Assembly (NCBI GenBank): GCA_033819885.1
Contig: JAQYUZ010000013.1
Location: 1 to 64,000, forward strand
DNA length: 64,000 nucleotides
From: Microbotryomycetes sp. JL201
Taxonomy: Eukaryota; Basidiomycota; Microbotryomycetes
Direction: 5' to 3'
How positions within the stretch are numbered: position 1 is the first letter of the stretch; each line of letters begins with the position of its first letter. Shown here in pieces: positions 60,264 to 64,000 of this stretch. A model generated the notes under the pieces. The model did no database searches and was not told the origin of the DNA. It saw only the letters and a program-made list of their open reading frames with translations. A program made the translations under genes and the position numbers.

Positions 60264-62679
60264 CTACCAATCAAACTCTTCAACGTGCAGCTCGACTTCG
60301 TGCGCACCCTTGCCACCAGTCCGACCAAACGCAATCTGCTTCTGACGCGCAGCGACGGCGTTCCTGACGTCACAATTAAACGACGCCGGACCGCAACACG
60401 CAATGCCCACAGAGGCGCCCACTTGGTCGTCACCCAGCTTGTCCTTCAAAAGCGTGGCGAGGTTGGGTTTTGAAGAGTGTACTTGCCATGATTGCGACGC
60501 ATGAGACGGAGTCGGCGAAGGAGATTTCGAGCCGTGGCACAGCTTGCGGTCCTTCTCGAGAGGCGTCCTGAACCCGCCGGACCGAGTGTCAGCTCTTTTT
60601 GCGGTCCTGCTCTGTCCGACGAGTGACTCACGAAACAAGTGAAGATGGAGCAGACGCATCGGCAGGAAGCAACGTCTTGTCCTGAGAAAAAGAGGAGGGT
60701 ATGCCTTCTTCGGTGACGTAGATATGCAGCTCAATCATGTCGCTGTCGACGAGAGTCCTGACTTGATCAATGTGCTCGTCAAACCACGATTTGGCCGCTG
60801 CATAAGACGCAAAATCAGTCAAGAAAGGAACGCAAGCGAGCGGCGCAGCAAGGCTGACCTAGTGTGCGCACGACCCAGTGAAGCTCAATCCTCTTCGTGT
60901 CTACGCTCTTATCGCCACGCAAGATCCTGCCGCACAAATCTTCGAGCAAGGCTGTCGCGAACGACGCGCCGCTGCCACCGACGAGTAGGAGGACTGTGTC
61001 GTGAATAGCCAGGTCCGCATTTTTCGATAAGCCGCCATACGGACCGTCAAGCAAGACTGGCGTCGACTTGTTGGCAGACGCGAGCGCCAAAAGGCGTGGT
61101 GCAAGCGCAGAACGAGGCGAAGGACGCAACAACACGACGGCTTGACGGGCTGGAGCCTTTGGACAGTCAAAAAGCCAATCAGTCTCCTGAGCTCTAAGGG
61201 CACACACCCGCACACGTACCTGAGCGTTTGGGTGCAGGTAAGGCGAGTTCGAAATCGTGTACGGATGACTTTCGAACGGACAAGCCTTGATAAAGTTCAG
61301 GAAAAAGTGTTGTCCAGCGTCCCAACGATGCGTCTGCTTGGGCACCTGGATCGTGACACGGATACACCCTTCACTCGCAGCCTCGACAGTGGCCATGGGC
61401 AATTTGTGTCCGTTGCGGATAATGAGCAAGCCGAAGCGCATGACGACAGACGTGAAGTAGACAGCAGCTGCTGCCCAAATGTAGTGCCTTACAATGCAAC
61501 CGTCAACGATGCAGTCGGCGTCGCACTGGCCACAGCACTCACCAAGACGTCAGCAAAGCATTGCAATGCAGGTAGAAAAAGGCTGAGAACAGGATGGCAG
61601 AGATGATGTGCAGAATCTTGAACATTTCGTAGAAACGCTTGCGCAACGGCACGAACGATGCCCAGCACAGCCACGCGAGCGTGATGAGACAGGCAACTCC
61701 GGTCCAGTAGTACTACATATGCGCAGACTGGGTCAGGCGGTACGCCCGGAAAGAAGAAAACAGCGTGTACTGACGACTTTGTGCGCGATGAACATGCTGT
61801 AGTAGATCTGCGAGTGATTTGTTCCAGGCTTGTGTTCACGGCCCGCCATGACGAAAGGAAATGTGTGTAGCAACGAGAGAAGCACTGCGATAATGACTGA
61901 ATGTCAGCCCGGTGCGCTCGGGTAGGTCGAGCTACGGGTCAGAAAGATGACTGACGAAACAGATGACTGAACCACTGGTGGAACACCTGCAGCTGTTCAT
62001 GGCTGTAGCCTGTGACGAAGCTGACGAGATTCCACTTTGCGCCAAACGCAAGGATGAATGGGAACAGTCCCACCGCAAACATGCCCGTGCGAATTGCCAG
62101 CGGTGGGGAACCGACGTTCCAACGCGAGCGGTAGTAAGGCTGTTGAGCCAGCGACCAGATGATGGCAAACATCCATACGATGGCTAGAAGAATCATGACG
62201 CCGCGGGTTGGGAAAGTGATCCACTTTGCCGCCTGAGGCTGGGCCGTGGCGATCCACCGGAAAAAGGCCGTCTGGCGCTGCTTGTATGGCGTCTGGGCTG
62301 TCCGACGACCGGCACTATGGACGAAGAACGAATAAATTGTGTGCTTAGCTACACGAGAGTTCCGAGATTGCGAAATGGAGTCCTCTACCGCAGGAAGAGC
62401 GGGCTTACCGAGTTTTCCTGAATTGGGCCAGCACGTGCAACAAACCAAAGAAGGCGATGCCACTGCAGATCAAAATGACCATGGCTTTCGAGTCTGAGTT
62501 TATCGAATGCGATGACGCCTGTCAGCTGAAGCAATACTCCTGCTCAAGCGGTGCAAATCAGCCTCACACTTCATGGCCTCGTCCCACGGGTCGACCTCCA
62601 TTTCTGCAATCTCGGACGGCGTAAAGTCCGACATGTCATGGCTGTGCAGCTGTACGACACGTGGAGAGCCGAATGCCAT
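60264..62679 (-). CDS. Ferric reductase transmembrane component (FRE family)
   Basis: A plasma-membrane flavocytochrome that reduces ferric iron or copper outside the cell with NADPH. The ATG at 62,679 begins MAFGSPRVVQLHSHDM. Membrane spans follow, for example GVMILLAIVWMFAIIWSLA and MFAVGLFPFILAFGAKWN. The heme-binding helices are SHEQLQVFHQWFSH with SLLHTFPFVMAGREHKPG, and FKILHIISAILFSAFFYLHC. The flavin-binding domain shows HRWDAGQHFFLNF with ESHPYTISNSPY. The NADPH-binding domain shows LLDGPYGG, VLLLVGGSGASFATALLEDL, ELHWVVRTL and, near the end, GIACCGPASFNCDVRNAV. Several introns are needed; all GT-AG where resolved. A siderophore-type acyltransferase is also in the window, but 54 kb away, so a link in iron uptake is only circumstantial. 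Confidence 0.9.
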
Positions 62680-62730
62680 GATGCAGACGCGCGGGAACTA
62701 GTCTTGTGGACAAGGCGATAGCAGCGCGCG

Positions 62731-63063
62731 CTAGGAAGGCAAGCCGAGGGGGGCGCTCACGAGGGGTCCACGTCGATGGAATTCCCGATTGGACCCGACT
62801 GGGCTCAACAGCATTACATGGCAGTAGCTCTCCTGGGTCGTCTGGAAGAGCGGCAACGGCCGCAACGGATCACGAACGGCGAAAACTTTGACGTTGGTCG
62901 CCTGACTCGACACCGACGCCTGTTCAGCTGCAGAATGCGCCATTTGCGCGACGACGAGACTTCTTACGGCTGTGTAAGCAGCTCTAGAGGGCATGTAGCT
63001 GTACACTGTGTCGTCCATATCCGATGTCAGCACTTTGACAGGGACCGGCGCGAGTCGGCGCAT
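62731..63063 (-). CDS. Possible small unknown protein
   Basis: An open frame of 110 codons from the ATG at 63,063 (MRRLAPVPVKVLTSD) to a stop at 62,731. I do not recognise it and it has no signal peptide or membrane segment. It lies in the 548-base gap between SARAF and the ferric reductase, on their strand. Codon use looks host-like but a chance frame in a GC-rich gap is equally likely. If it is not a gene, this gap holds only the ferric reductase promoter and the SARAF 3' end. Confidence 0.25.
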   Translation of the reverse strand: MRRLAPVPVKVLTSDMDDTVYSYMPSRAAYTAVRSLVVAQMAHSAAEQASVSSQATNVKVFAVRDPLRPLPLFQTTQESYCHVMLLSPVGSNREFHRRGPLVSAPLGLPS

Positions 63064-63227
63064 TTGTTTGCGATGGCGCGGCCGACGAGCGGGACTCGCA
63101 TTTGAGATTTGCGCGACTTTCGCCAAAGATACAAGGATTCTAATGCGAATTGGGTACATCAACGAAAAGAGAAAGCACAACACACTGTAGTCAACAGGTA
63201 GTAATCTCAAATGTCTAAGACCAGATA

Positions 63228-64000
63228 CTATCTGTTCCTGGTTCCTCCGAACCCAGTACTCTCACGCATCTCACCCATCGACGCCGAGCTTGATGACGAA
63301 GGCCGACCCCAGCTGCCACTGCCGCCAACTCCGCGATCAAAGTCATTGTCTCTCAGCCATCCTCTTGCGCCACCCCTGTCGTATGCATCGAATCGGTTGC
63401 GATTGCGGTACCTCGACGCGGCTTCGGAGGCAAAAGCGCCGGCAAGCGCCCCGGACCAGAAGCCAGGTCTCCAGCCCTGATCTGCCTGTTGCGCGGATGT
63501 TGACTTGGGAGTGTACGGTGGAGGAGGACCACTAGCTGGTCCGCCCCCGAAACCTGGTCCGCCGCCTCCCGGACCCCAGCCGCCAGGCCAGCCCCAGCCT
63601 CCGCCACCTGGGCCACGCGTCAAGAACGTTTGAACACTCTGTCTGTGCGAGAACAGCCAGCCGAGAGCCTTGTAAAATGCCCAGGCTGATGCCAAAATCA
63701 GGGCAAGAGATACGATTGCTGTCCAGCGGCGGTGGCAAATAGGCGTCAGTTGGCGGCAGGGCATGCTCTGCTTCTCCAGCAGAGCTACTGAGAAGCACTC
63801 ACGATGGAAGGGCTGGGGAGTCTGCCATGGCTTAGAGTACACACCCCCATCGTCAAGTGCGGATGGCGTCTTGACCAGATTGTAAGTTAGACCGCAAGAA
63901 CCCTTGAGGATGTACGGATCGTCTGGGCCAGACTATTGCAAGGTTTAGTTAGACAGGGGCTGCTGTGTACTGTGGCGCCTGTAGGAATACTTGCCCATCC
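63228..64000 (-). CDS. SARAF-like ER membrane protein (partial, runs off the window)
   Basis: Resembles SARAF (TMEM66), which in animals turns down store-operated calcium entry. The part in the window shows, from the right edge, GPDDPYILKGSCGLTYNLVK, DGGVYSKPWQTPQP, an intron, one membrane span (AIVSLALILASAWAFYKALG) and the long Gly/Pro-rich tail with GGGGWGWPGGWGPGG, GPPPPYTPKS and GWRPGFWSGALAGAFAS, the most typical part of the family. The C-terminus is disordered and rich in Ser and Arg. The signal peptide and first luminal segment lie beyond position 64,000. The animal partners STIM and Orai are not known in fungi, so the role here is open. Confidence 0.85.

Overview
This window looks like nuclear DNA of a basidiomycete fungus. 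The protein-coding genes are cut by many short introns (about 50 to 130 bases) with CTNAC-type branch points. The gene set fits that lineage: Rtt109, Sde2, a SidF-type siderophore acyltransferase, a fungal three-domain Egt1, a fungal ferric reductase and a SARAF homologue. I cannot name the species. Genes are dense, alternate between strands and are mostly housekeeping. I found no bacterial operon, CRISPR array, rRNA gene or tRNA gene.

Layout. 1-1800: decayed pieces of two LTR-retrotransposon families. 2610-4751: PHD/AT-hook chromatin protein. 5097-6580: siderophore-type acyltransferase. 6754-10783: UDP-glucose 4-epimerase and, behind it on the same strand, a UDP-galactose-type transporter. 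11024-16440: divergent Trm61 and Egt1. 16705-19903: Rad4/XPC. 20148-22530: amino-acid permease. 23137-29171: Kre33/NAT10, then Cdc73. 29517-32000: divergent Prp18 and COX12. 32134-36691: divergent NSUN5/Rcm1 and PRPP synthetase. 37106-40779: MOSC/mARC-like protein converging on a magnesium-chelatase-like protein. 40978-42038: signal peptidase subunit Spc2. 42798-45409: divergent RPS13 and RPS6. 46049-49894: Tgs1, a CRIB-like protein and an acidic unknown protein. 49951-56842: GCPII-like peptidase, Rtt109, Sde2 and a Pex22-like protein. 56965-62679: EDEM-type mannosidase and ferric reductase. 63228-end: SARAF, cut by the window edge.

The genes do not form one cluster, but some neighbours fit together. 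The epimerase makes UDP-galactose and the adjacent transporter would carry it into the Golgi. Two 40S ribosomal protein genes share one upstream region. Several unrelated housekeeping genes sit head to head with 115 to 240 bases between start codons, which suggests shared promoters. Three genes act on RNA processing (Prp18, Sde2, Tgs1) and three on rRNA or tRNA modification (Trm61, Kre33, NSUN5).

The most unusual signal is in the splicing. At least seven introns, placed by reading frame and protein family, begin with GC rather than GT, and one more is ambiguous. COX12 is split into seven exons for 81 codons, with exons of 15 and 8 bases. One MOSC-gene intron has a run of 35 T just before its 3' splice site. 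All gene models were built by eye from frame and family similarity; intron positions are predictions.
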